Source of the DNA: Actinosynnema pretiosum | Lineage (GTDB): Bacteria > Actinomycetota > Actinomycetes > Mycobacteriales > Pseudonocardiaceae | Assembly: GCF_024171695.1 (NCBI RefSeq) | Contig: NZ_JAMTCF010000025.1 | Span: 47,992 to 111,991, forward strand | Direction: 5' to 3' | DNA: 64,000 bases | Part shown: positions 1 to 8,559 of the stretch, in pieces | Position numbering within the stretch: position 1 is the stretch's first letter | How the letters are laid out: each line of letters begins with the position of its first letter | Translations under genes and position numbers: made by a program | The notes under the pieces: generated by a model | What the model was told of the DNA's origin: nothing | Databases searched by the model: none | Seen by the model: only the letters and a program-made list of their open reading frames with translations

Positions 1-1703
1 CGGCGCCCGAGGTGGCGGCGCTGGTCGCGGACTGGCTGGTGCGGCTGAAGTCGGCGCGGCCGGTGGCGCGGCGCTGGCTGGAGCGGCACGGGGTGGACGC
101 GGCCCGGTTCCTGGTCCCGGTCGCGGTCGGGCCCGCCGGGGTCAAGCGGCGGGCGGCGGAGAACGCGCTGCGGCAGATCCCCGAGCACGCGCTGACCGCC
201 GCGCGCGAGCACGGCGGTCAGGTGGCCGGGATCGTGGCCGAGGCGCTGGCGCTGGACCCGCTGGACGTGCTGCCGGTCAAGATCCCCACCACCCCCTCGT
301 GGCTGGACCCTGACCTGCTGCCGCAGGTGCTGCTGCGCGGTGGCGCGGCGGCGCTGCCGGAGGAGGCGGCGCGGAACCTGCTGGTGGCGCTGGCGATCTC
401 CGCGCCGGACGAGCCGTACGCGGGGCTGGAGCAGGTGCGGCGGGCGTGCGACCCGGCGTCGCTGGCCCGGTTCGCCTGGGCGGTGTTCGACCAGTGGCGG
501 CTCGCGGGCACGCCGTCGAAGGACGGGTGGGCGCTGACCGCGCTGGGGCTGGTCGGCGACGACGAGGTGGTGCGCGCGCTGAGCCCGCAGCTCAGGTCGT
601 GGCCCGCCGAGGGCGGGCACGCCAGGGCGGTGGTCGGGCTGGACGTGCTGGCGCGGATCGGCAGCGGCGTGGCGCTGGTGCACCTGGACGACGTGGCGCG
701 GCGGGTGAAGCACAAGGGCGTGCGGAACAAGGCGCAGGAGCGGCTGGCCGAGGTCGCGACCTCGCTGGGGCTCACCGCGGACCAGCTGTCCGACCGGCTG
801 GTGCCGGACTTCGACCTGTCCCCGGACGGCACGCTGGTGCTGGACTACGGGCCGAGGCGGTTCACGGTCGGGTTCGACGAGCAGCTCAAGCCGCACGTGG
901 TGGGCGGGGACGGCAAGCGGCTGAAGTCGCTGCCCAAGCCGGGGGCGCGCGACGACGCGGAGCTGGCCCCGGCGGCGCACCAGCGGTTCGCGGCGCTGAA
1001 GAAGGACGTGCGCACGGCGGCGACCGCGCAGATCGCCCGGTTGGAGAAGGCGATGCTGGCGGGTCGGTCGTGGAGCGCGGAGGAGTTCACGACCCTGTTC
1101 GCCGGTCACCCGCTGGTGTGGCACCTGGCGCGCAGGCTGGTCTGGATCACCGAGGCGGGACTGGCCTTCCGCCTGGCCGAGGACCGCACCCTCGGCGATG
1201 TGGACGAGAACCCGGTCGAGCTGGGCGCCGACGAGCGGGTCGCGCTGGCCCACCCGATGCGGTTGGGCGACGACCTGGAGGCGTGGGCGGAGCTGCTGGC
1301 CGACTACGAGGTGCTGCAACCGTTCCCGCAGCTGGGCAGGCCCGTGCACCGGCTCACCGCCGAGGAGGCGCGGGCGTTCCGGCTGAGCAGGTTCGAGGGG
1401 CTCGCGGTGCCGTACGGGAAGGTGTTCGGGCTGCTGAACAAGGGCTGGGACCAGGACGCGTCGGACGGCGGCGTGGTCGACTGGGTGCAGCGACCGCTGC
1501 CGGACGGGCGCGCGGTCGTGGTCGGCCTGGACCCCGGTGTCCCGCGCGGCTACGACTACTCCGAGCTGGACCAGAAGACCACCGAGGTGTGGATCACCGA
1601 CCACGAGCCGGGGTCGTGGCGGGCCCAGTCGCACCGGTTCGGGACGGTCGACCCGGTGGCGATGTCCGAGGTGCTGGGGGATCTGGTCGGTTTGACCCGC
1701 TGA
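1..1703 (+). CDS. DUF4132 (MolR/YehI-like) protein, copy 1, 5'-truncated by window edge
   Basis: This is the C-terminal 560 or so residues of a DUF4132-family protein; the reading frame is open from base 3, so its start lies outside the window. It aligns through its whole length with the C-terminal halves of the two following genes. It contains a HEAT-like helical region and then the DUF4132 block with the motif DGKRLKSLPKPGARDD (about bases 911-958). No signal peptide or membrane segment is visible. The family includes E. coli YehI/MolR, whose biochemical role is unknown. The downstream MoxR, DUF5682, VWA and SWIM genes are the usual partners of this family. The family call is firm; no function can be assigned. 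Confidence 0.85.
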   Translation, partial: APEVAALVADWLVRLKSARPVARRWLERHGVDAARFLVPVAVGPAGVKRRAAENALRQIPEHALTAAREHGGQVAGIVAEALALDPLDVLPVKIPTTPSWLDPDLLPQVLLRGGAAALPEEAARNLLVALAISAPDEPYAGLEQVRRACDPASLARFAWAVFDQWRLAGTPSKDGWALTALGLVGDDEVVRALSPQLRSWPAEGGHARAVVGLDVLARIGSGVALVHLDDVARRVKHKGVRNKAQERLAEVATSLGLTADQLSDRLVPDFDLSPDGTLVLDYGPRRFTVGFDEQLKPHVVGGDGKRLKSLPKPGARDDAELAPAAHQRFAALKKDVRTAATAQIARLEKAMLAGRSWSAEEFTTLFAGHPLVWHLARRLVWITEAGLAFRLAEDRTLGDVDENPVELGADERVALAHPMRLGDDLEAWAELLADYEVLQPFPQLGRPVHRLTAEEARAFRLSRFEGLAVPYGKVFGLLNKGWDQDASDGGVVDWVQRPLPDGRAVVVGLDPGVPRGYDYSELDQKTTEVWITDHEPGSWRAQSHRFGTVDPVAMSEVLGDLVGLTR

Positions 1704-1704
1704 G

Positions 1705-1727
1705 CTGTCGGACCCCTGACGTACGGT
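1705..1727 (+). promoter_or_regulatory. Putative RecA-NDp/PafBC-type promoter of DUF4132 copy 2
   Basis: CTGTCGGAC, eight bases, then TACGGT. This matches the actinobacterial LexA-independent DNA-damage promoter TTGTCRGTG-N8-TANNNT at most fixed positions, with the exact 8-base spacing. The -10 ends 37 bases before the GTG at 1765. The same arrangement is found before copy 3. Binding by PafBC is inferred from the pattern only. Confidence 0.55.
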
Positions 1728-1764
1728 TCGCTCCACTCGGGACGGACGACTTCAGGGGGCGGCA

Positions 1765-4700
1765 GTGCACGACGGCGGCGGGGACTTCGCGCTCCCCTCT
1801 CAGGCTCGGGTCCACGTGCACCCGAGGCGGGGCGGTCGGACCGCGGTGGACGCCGCTCCGCTGCGGGGCGCGGCTGCCGACCGGGCGGACGTCCGCGCGG
1901 AGCTGTCGGAGGGCTCGCGCGCGGCGCTCACCGGCGTCGGGACCGACGACGGCGCGGCCCGCAGGCCGGTCGGGAGCCTGCCGCACCTGGTCAGGGCAGC
2001 CGAGGAGCACCTGGACGGCTCGCCGACGCCGCTGGGCGCGGCGGCCGTGCTGCGGCTGCTGGCGAACCAGGAGCACCCTCGCGTGCTGCGGCTCGCGGAC
2101 GCCTGGGTGGAGGCGCACGGACTGGTGTTCGCCGCGCGGGCGATCGCCGAGCTGGCGCGGGTGGAGGCGGTGCACTGCTCGCGCCCGGCGGGCGGCCACG
2201 GCTGGCACCTGCGCGAGCTCCGGCCGGACTCGCGCCCGATCCGCTGGCAGGAGCGGGACCTGGCGCTGCGGGTGCGCTCGCTGCTGGCCGCGTGCGGCGA
2301 CGCCGAGCACGCGGAGGTGGTCGCCGCGCTGGCCGGGGCGCGGGACACCCCGCAGGGCAGGCTGCTGGTCGGCTACCTCCTGCCCACCGAGCGGGCGTGG
2401 GTCGAGGAGGTGGTGGCCGAGGTCGTGCGGGAGGGCGGGTCCGCCGCGAACGCCCCGCTGCTGACCTCGATCGGCGCCGCCGACCAGCTCACCCGCCTGC
2501 TGGGCCTGGACTGGGTGCTCGGGGAGCTGTCGGCCCCGGACGTCCTGTGGACCGCGCTGGACGCGCTGGGCCACGACCTGCTGCCCGCGCTCGACCGGCT
2601 GCTCGGGACGCCGGAGCTGCCCGCGAAGACCCGCGACCTGGTCGCGGCGGTCCTGGCGGCGCTGCCGGGGGACGAGGCCTTCGCGGTCCTGCTCCCCCGC
2701 CTCGGCGAGCGCGAGGTCCGCCCCGTGGTCCGCGCGCTGGCCGGGAGCGACCCGGAGCGGGCGGTGCGCCTGCTGGCCGCCGAGGCCGAGGACGGGCACG
2801 CGCTGTCGGACGCGGCGCTGGTGCTGCGCTCCCTCGCGGTCGAGTCGGCCGACCTGGACGCGGCCGGGCCCGCCGGGGCCGTGCTGGCGCGGGAGCGCGC
2901 CGCGCACCGGGCCGCGCCCGCGTCCGCCGACGGCCTGCCGCCCGTGCTGGCCGCGCCGCCGTGGGCGCAGGAGCGCCGGAGGGCCGCCGAGCCGGTCGTC
3001 GTGGCGGGGCTGGAAGCGCCTGCGGAGCCGCGCCTGGTCTGGGAGCCGGGTGAGCGGGAGGCCTGGCTGGCGAAGCAGCCCCGCACGGGCTCGGACCCGG
3101 CCGACTGGGCGGAGCTGGCGCGGGCCTGCGCGTCCGGTCAGCCGACCAACCACGGCTCGGCGCTGTTCGCGCGGGGTCCCGAGGAGCTGGCCCGACCGCT
3201 GCTGGCGCACTGGCGGCCGGAGCCGTGGGCGGCCGAGGAGTGGGGCAGGCCGGTGGTCGCCCGGTTCGGCCTGGCCGTGCTGCCGCAGGCCCTGGAGCTG
3301 GGCCGGGTCCGGCCGACCTCGCTGGGCAGGCTGCTCGCGCCGTTCGCGACGCCCGAGGTCGCGGCGGTGATGGTCGACTGGCTGGTGCGGTACAGGCACG
3401 CGCGGCCGATCGCCCGCGGCTGGCTGGAGCGGCACGGGGTGGACGCGGCCCGGTTGCTGGTGCCGGTCGCGGTCGGACCGGCCGGGGTCGAGCGGCGGGC
3501 GGCGGAGCACGCGCTGCGGCAGATCCCCGAGCACGCCGTGACCGCCGCGCGCGAGCACGGCGAGCGGGTGGCAGCGATCGTGGCCGCGTCACTGGCGCTG
3601 GACCCGGTGGACGTGCTGCCGGTCCGGGTTCCCGCCATCCCGTCGTGGCTGGACGTGGACCTGCTGCCGCAGGTGCTGCGGGTCGGCGGGACGGCGCTGC
3701 CGGACGAGGCGGTGCGGCACCTGCTGGTGGTGCTGGCGCTGTCCACCCCGGAGGACCCGCACGCCGGGCTGGAGCAGGCGCGGGAGGCGTGCGACCCGGC
3801 GTCGCTGGCCCGGTTCGCCTGGGTGGTGTTCGACCGGTGGCGGATGGCCGGGGCGCCGCCCGAGGAGCGCTGGGCGCTGACCGGCCTCGGCCTGGTCGGC
3901 GACGACCAGGTGGTGCGCGCGCTGAGCCCGCTGATCCCGGTGTGGCCGATCGGGTGCGCCAAGGCCGACGTCGGGCTGGCGGTGCTGGCGCGGATCGGCA
4001 CGGACCTGGCACTGGCCTTCCTGGACGACGCCTCGCGGCGGCTGAGGCACAAGTGGTTGCGGGAGCGGGCGCAGCGGGAGCTGGACGCGATCGCGACCGC
4101 GCGGGGGCTCGGCGCCGAGGAGCTGTCCGACCGGCTGGTGCCGGACTTCGGGCTCTCCCCGGACGGCGCGCTGGTGCTGGACTTCGGGCCGAGGCGGTTC
4201 GTGGTCGGGTTCGACGAGCAGCTCAGGCCGCACGTGACCGGGCCGGACGGCAAGCGGCTCAAGTCGCTGCCCAAGCCGGGGGCGCGCGACGACGCGGCGC
4301 TGGCCGCGCGGGCGCACGAGCGGTTCGCGGCGCTGAGGAAGGCCCTGCGCGCCTGCGCCGCCGAGCAGATCACCCGGCTGGAGCGGGCGATGGTGGAGGG
4401 CCGGACGTGGGGCGCGGAGGAGTTCGCCCGCCTGTTCACCGGCCACCCGCTGCTGTGGCTCCTGGCGCACCGGCTGGTGTGGGTCACCGAGGCGGGCGTG
4501 GCGTTCCGGCTGGCCGAGGACCGCACGCTGGGCGACCTGCGCGAGCACCGGGTCGAGCTGGGCCCGGACGAGCGGGTGGCGATCGCCCACCCGCTGCGGC
4601 TGGGCGACGACCTGGAGGCGTGGGCGGAGCTGCTGGCCGACTACGAGGTGCTGCAACCGTTCCCGCAGCTGGGCAGACCCGTGCACCGGCTCACCGCCGA

Positions 4701-5016
4701 GGAGGCCGGTTCGGACGAGCTGGCCCGGTTCCGGGACTTCCCGGTGCTGAACGGGAAGGTGGTCGCGCTGCTCGACCGGGGGCCCTGGAGGCAGGCGGGC
4801 GGGCTGGGCGGTCCGATCGGGCGGGTGCGGCGGGCGCTGCCGGACGGGCGCGAGGTGGTGGTCGGGCTGGACCCGGCCCTGCCGCGCGGGCGCGTCCCGG
4901 TGGGGACCGGGCAGCGGATCACCGGGGTGCGGATCGGCGAGCGGGGCCCGTTCGGGACGGCCGACGCGGTGGTGGTGTCCGAGGTGGTGGCGGACCTGCT
5001 GGGACTGGCCCCCTGA
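1765..5016 (+). CDS. DUF4132 (MolR/YehI-like) protein, copy 2
   Basis: A complete DUF4132 protein of 1083 residues. The GTG start is supported by a purine-rich ribosome site (AGGGGG) just upstream and by alignment of its N-terminus with copy 3 (both reach an RGGRT motif after a short variable leader). The N-terminal two thirds are Leu/Ala/Glu-rich alpha-helical HEAT-like repeats. The C-terminal DUF4132 domain carries DGKRLKSLPKPGARDD near residue 830 and a conserved DYEVLQPFPQL segment near residue 960. It is cytosolic by appearance. It begins 61 bases after copy 1 but has its own promoter-like element. E. coli YehI is a family member of similar size and unknown function. Confidence 0.88.
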   Translation: MHDGGGDFALPSQARVHVHPRRGGRTAVDAAPLRGAAADRADVRAELSEGSRAALTGVGTDDGAARRPVGSLPHLVRAAEEHLDGSPTPLGAAAVLRLLANQEHPRVLRLADAWVEAHGLVFAARAIAELARVEAVHCSRPAGGHGWHLRELRPDSRPIRWQERDLALRVRSLLAACGDAEHAEVVAALAGARDTPQGRLLVGYLLPTERAWVEEVVAEVVREGGSAANAPLLTSIGAADQLTRLLGLDWVLGELSAPDVLWTALDALGHDLLPALDRLLGTPELPAKTRDLVAAVLAALPGDEAFAVLLPRLGEREVRPVVRALAGSDPERAVRLLAAEAEDGHALSDAALVLRSLAVESADLDAAGPAGAVLARERAAHRAAPASADGLPPVLAAPPWAQERRRAAEPVVVAGLEAPAEPRLVWEPGEREAWLAKQPRTGSDPADWAELARACASGQPTNHGSALFARGPEELARPLLAHWRPEPWAAEEWGRPVVARFGLAVLPQALELGRVRPTSLGRLLAPFATPEVAAVMVDWLVRYRHARPIARGWLERHGVDAARLLVPVAVGPAGVERRAAEHALRQIPEHAVTAAREHGERVAAIVAASLALDPVDVLPVRVPAIPSWLDVDLLPQVLRVGGTALPDEAVRHLLVVLALSTPEDPHAGLEQAREACDPASLARFAWVVFDRWRMAGAPPEERWALTGLGLVGDDQVVRALSPLIPVWPIGCAKADVGLAVLARIGTDLALAFLDDASRRLRHKWLRERAQRELDAIATARGLGAEELSDRLVPDFGLSPDGALVLDFGPRRFVVGFDEQLRPHVTGPDGKRLKSLPKPGARDDAALAARAHERFAALRKALRACAAEQITRLERAMVEGRTWGAEEFARLFTGHPLLWLLAHRLVWVTEAGVAFRLAEDRTLGDLREHRVELGPDERVAIAHPLRLGDDLEAWAELLADYEVLQPFPQLGRPVHRLTAEEAGSDELARFRDFPVLNGKVVALLDRGPWRQAGGLGGPIGRVRRALPDGREVVVGLDPALPRGRVPVGTGQRITGVRIGERGPFGTADAVVVSEVVADLLGLAP

Positions 5017-5073
5017 GCGACCGGACCGCTCGTCCGATGTGGACCGCCGTCGCGACCGGTCCGGGAACCGGAA

Positions 5074-5096
5074 TTGTCAGACCGCCGTCGTACGGT
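5074..5096 (+). promoter_or_regulatory. Putative RecA-NDp/PafBC-type promoter of DUF4132 copy 3
   Basis: TTGTCAGAC, eight bases, then TACGGT. Of the defined bases of TTGTCRGTG-N8-TANNNT, only the final TG is replaced (by AC). A transcript would start near 5103, about 32 bases before the GTG at 5135. The 25-base block 5074-5098 is identical to 1705-1729 at 20 positions, while the flanking bases differ more, which argues for selection on this element. Confidence 0.6.
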
Positions 5097-5134
5097 TCTC
5101 CGTGATTCGGTCGGAGGACTTCGGAAGGACGGCA

Positions 5135-8100
5135 GTGGGGACTGCGGGGGGCGTGATCGGGGAGTTCCGGCTCCCCTCGGGCGTGCGGAGCGAGGCGCGC
5201 CCGAGGCGGGGCGGTCGGACGCGGCCCGAGGACGTGGTGGTGGCGGGCGCGGCGGCGGGCCGGGTGGACCGGCGCGAGGAGCTGTCCGCCCAGGCGCTCG
5301 GCGCGCTGCTCATCGCGGAGACCGGGGGCGGCTCCTGGACGACCAGGGTGAGCGGGAGCGTGCCCGAGCTGGTCGACGCCGCGAACGCGCACCTGGACGG
5401 CGACCCGAACCCGCTGGGCGCGGCGGCCGTCGCCCGCCTGCTGCTGGACCAGGGGCACCCCGGCGCGGAGGGGCTGGTGGCGGCCTGGGTCGACGCGCAC
5501 GGGCTGGTGTTCGCCGCGGCGGCGGTGGTGGAGCTGTCCCGGATCACGGTGTTCGGCCACCCGGACGAGGACGGCGTGCCCCGCAGGCGGCTGCGCCGGG
5601 ACGTGCCGGGCGGTGGGCGGCCGTCCGAGGTGGTGGGCGGGCTCCTGGTGCGGTCGCTGCTGGCGGTGTGCCCGGACGAGGAGCACGCCGAGGTGGTCGC
5701 CGCGCTGGCCGGTCTTCGGGTCACCCCCGAGACCAGGCTGGTGGTCGGCTACCTCGTGCCGGGCGAGGCGGACTGGCTGGAGGAGGTCGTCACCGAGGTC
5801 CTGGGCGGTTCCCGGAACTCAGCGAACGGCTGGGCGGTGCTGCTGTCGGTCGCGACGGCCGACCAGCTCCGGCGGTTGCTGCGCCTGGACTGGGTGCTCT
5901 GGCACGTGACCACGCCCGTGGTGCTGCACACCGCGCTGGACGTCATGGGCCACGACCTGCTGCCCGTGCTGGAGCGGCTGCTGGACCTGCCGGTGCGGGG
6001 GCACCGGGACGTGCTCGACGTGATCGCGTCGATGCCGGGTGACGAGCCGTTCCAGTTCCTGCTGCCCAGGGTCAAGCAGCGGCACGCGCGGGCCGTCCTG
6101 CTGGAGATGTCCCTGCGCGACCCGGAGCGGGCGCTGCGGCTGCTGCACGCCGAGGCCGAGGGCAGGCCGTCGACCAGCGAGGCCGCGCGGCTGCTGCGCG
6201 CGCTGGTGGTGAAGTTCCGCGAGGTGGACCTGGCCGGGGTGCCGGAGCGGGTGCTGGTGGCGCTGGAGCGCGTCCGGGCCGCGCACCGCAGCGCGCCCGA
6301 GGCCGGGGTGGACGAGCTGCCACCGGTGCTGGTGTCGCCGCCGTGGCTTCGTCGGGGGCGGGCCGCCAAGCCGGAGGTCGTGCCGGGGCTGGAGCCTGTG
6401 GCCGAGAACGCGCTGGTGTGGGAGCCGGGTGAGCGCGAGACCTGGTCGGCGGTGGGGTTCGGGATTCGGACCCCGGCCGAGTGGGCGGCCCTGGTGCGGG
6501 ACTACCGGGCGGGCGAGCTGCGCTGGAGGCACGAGGAGCCGCCGCTGTTCGTGGGCGGCCCCGAGGACGAGGTCCGCCCGCTGCTGGCGGACTGGACGCC
6601 GGACCCGAGGGGCGCGGAGCGGTGGGGCAGGCCGCTGGTCGCCCGGTACGGGCTGGACGCGCTGCCGCAGGCGCTGGCGCTGGCCAGGGCGCGGCCCGCG
6701 ACTCTCGCCGAGCTGGTGCTGCCGTGCGCGACGCCCGAGGTGGCCGAGCTGGTCGCGGACTGGCTGGTGCGGGTGCGGACCGTCCGCCCGGTCGCGCGGC
6801 ACTGGCTGGAGCGGCACGGGGTCGTCGCGGCCCGGCTGCTGGTGCCGGTCGCGGTCGGGCCCGCCGGGGCGAGGCGGCGGGCGGCGGAGAACGCGCTCCG
6901 CCAGATCCCCGAGCACGCGCTGACCGCCGCGCGCGAGCACGGCGAGCGGGTGGCCACGATCGTGGCCGCGTCGCTGGCGGTGGACCCGCTGGACGTGCTG
7001 CCCGCGAAGGTCCCCGCGCTCCCGGACTGGGTGGACGAGGACGCGCTGCCGCAGCTGCTGCTGCGCGGCGGGGAGCGGGCGCTGCCGACGCAGGCGGTGC
7101 GGAACGTGCTGGTGGTGCTGGCGCTGTCCACGCCGGACGAGCCGTACGCGGGGCTGGAGCAGGTGCGGCAGGTGTGCGACCCGACGTCGCTGGCCCGGTT
7201 CGCGCAGGAGGTGTTCGAGCTGTGGCGGTTGTCGGGGATGCCCGCCAAGGAGGGCTGGGCGCTCACCGGGCTCGGCCTGGTCGGTGACGACGAGGTGGTG
7301 CGCGAGCTGAGCCCGCTGATCCGGATGTGGCCGTCCGATGGCGGGCACGCGCGGGCGGCGACCGCGCTGGACGTGCTGGCGCGGCTCGGCACGGACGTGG
7401 CGCTGCTGCACCTGGACTCCTTGGTCAGGCGGGTCAAGCACAAGGGCGTGCGGGCCAGGGCGCAGGCCAGGCTGGACGAGGTGGCGACCGGGCGGGGTTT
7501 GACGTCGGAGCAGCTGTCGGACCGGCTGGTGCCGGACTTCGACCTGTCCCCGGACGGCACGCTGGTGCTGGACTACGGGCCGAGGCGGTTCACGGTCGGG
7601 TTCGACGAGCAGCTCACCCCGTACGTGGTCGACGGGGACGGCAAGCGGCTCAAGGCGCTGCCCAAGCCCGGCGCGCGCGACAACCGGGTGCTCGCGCCCG
7701 AGGCGCACGCGCGGTTCGCGGCGCTGAAGAAGGACGTGCGCACGGCGGCCACCGGGCAGATCGCCCGCCTGGAGAAGGCGATGGTGACGGGCCGGACGTG
7801 GAGCGCGGAGGAGTTCACCACGCTGTTCGCCGGTCACCCGCTGGTGTGGCACCTGGCCCGCAGGCTGGTCTGGATCACCGAGTCGGGCGTGGCGTTCCGC
7901 CTGGCCGAGGACCGCACCCTCAGCGACCTGGACGAGAACCCGGTCGAGCTGGGCGCCGACGAGCGGGTGCTGCTCGCCCACCCGGTGCGGCTGGGCGCGG
8001 ACCTCGCGGCCTGGACGGCGCTGCTCGCGGACTACGAGGTGCTGCAACCGTTCCGCCAGCTCAGCAGACCCGTGCACCGGCTGACCGAGGAGGAGGCCGG

Positions 8101-8434
8101 GGCGACCGCGCTGGTCCGGTTCCAGGACCGGCTGGGGCAGTCCGGGCTGTTCCACGGCCTGCTCCGGTCGGGGTGGGAGCAGGACAGCCGGGGCAACGGC
8201 GGGGTGGTCGACCGGGTGCGGCGTCCGCTGCCGGACGGGCGCGCGGTCGTGCTCGAGTTCGACCCCGGTCTGGATCGCGACCCCGCCACCACGCAGGACG
8301 AGCAGCGGATCACCGGGGTGTGGATCACCGACGGCTCCCCGGAGTCGGAGCGCGAGCACGTCCACCGGTTCGGGACCGCCGACCCGGTGGCGGTGTCCGA
8401 GGTGCTGGGCGACCTCGCCCGGCTAGTCCGCTGA
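5135..8434 (+). CDS. DUF4132 (MolR/YehI-like) protein, copy 3
   Basis: The third complete DUF4132 paralogue, about 1099 residues. I chose the GTG at 5135 over an in-frame GTG at 5039. It follows a GGAAGGAC ribosome site, gives an N-terminus matching copy 2, and the upstream option would place the promoter-like element inside the gene. Domain layout equals copy 2: helical repeats, then the DUF4132 domain with DGKRLKALPKPGARDN near residue 835. The C-terminal part is nearly identical at DNA level to copy 1, including a perfect 97-base match (792-888 and 7520-7616). This shows recent duplication or gene conversion. No catalytic motif is recognised. It ends 125 bases before the MoxR gene. Confidence 0.87.
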   Translation: MGTAGGVIGEFRLPSGVRSEARPRRGGRTRPEDVVVAGAAAGRVDRREELSAQALGALLIAETGGGSWTTRVSGSVPELVDAANAHLDGDPNPLGAAAVARLLLDQGHPGAEGLVAAWVDAHGLVFAAAAVVELSRITVFGHPDEDGVPRRRLRRDVPGGGRPSEVVGGLLVRSLLAVCPDEEHAEVVAALAGLRVTPETRLVVGYLVPGEADWLEEVVTEVLGGSRNSANGWAVLLSVATADQLRRLLRLDWVLWHVTTPVVLHTALDVMGHDLLPVLERLLDLPVRGHRDVLDVIASMPGDEPFQFLLPRVKQRHARAVLLEMSLRDPERALRLLHAEAEGRPSTSEAARLLRALVVKFREVDLAGVPERVLVALERVRAAHRSAPEAGVDELPPVLVSPPWLRRGRAAKPEVVPGLEPVAENALVWEPGERETWSAVGFGIRTPAEWAALVRDYRAGELRWRHEEPPLFVGGPEDEVRPLLADWTPDPRGAERWGRPLVARYGLDALPQALALARARPATLAELVLPCATPEVAELVADWLVRVRTVRPVARHWLERHGVVAARLLVPVAVGPAGARRRAAENALRQIPEHALTAAREHGERVATIVAASLAVDPLDVLPAKVPALPDWVDEDALPQLLLRGGERALPTQAVRNVLVVLALSTPDEPYAGLEQVRQVCDPTSLARFAQEVFELWRLSGMPAKEGWALTGLGLVGDDEVVRELSPLIRMWPSDGGHARAATALDVLARLGTDVALLHLDSLVRRVKHKGVRARAQARLDEVATGRGLTSEQLSDRLVPDFDLSPDGTLVLDYGPRRFTVGFDEQLTPYVVDGDGKRLKALPKPGARDNRVLAPEAHARFAALKKDVRTAATGQIARLEKAMVTGRTWSAEEFTTLFAGHPLVWHLARRLVWITESGVAFRLAEDRTLSDLDENPVELGADERVLLAHPVRLGADLAAWTALLADYEVLQPFRQLSRPVHRLTEEEAGATALVRFQDRLGQSGLFHGLLRSGWEQDSRGNGGVVDRVRRPLPDGRAVVLEFDPGLDRDPATTQDEQRITGVWITDGSPESEREHVHRFGTADPVAVSEVLGDLARLVR

Positions 8435-8559
8435 CCTGCTGATCCGCTGACCCGTTCGAACCCGCCTGACCAGGTACTTTCCCCAAGCGCAGCACCCGTC
8501 CCACCGCAGGCCCCGCACGAAGACCACCCGTCCGCACCGAGGAGACCGAGGGTTCCGCC
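8435..8559 (+). promoter_or_regulatory. Leader of the MoxR-DUF5682-VWA-SWIM operon
   Basis: A 125-base gap holding a possible -10 hexamer TACTTT at about 8475-8480 and a purine-rich GAGGG before the GTG at 8560. No RecA-NDp element was found here, so these genes may be read from their own promoter or by read-through from the DUF4132 genes. An isolated 8-base palindrome GTTCGAAC (8454-8461) is not a full LexA box. Confidence 0.3.

Noticed and set aside
5039..5134. Longer N-terminus for DUF4132 copy 3
   Set aside because: It would include the promoter-like element, has no ribosome site, and copy 2 has no equivalent extension.
8454..8461. LexA box before the MoxR gene
   Set aside because: GTTCGAAC is only an 8-base palindrome. 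The actinobacterial LexA box needs TCGAAC and GTTCGA halves separated by four bases.
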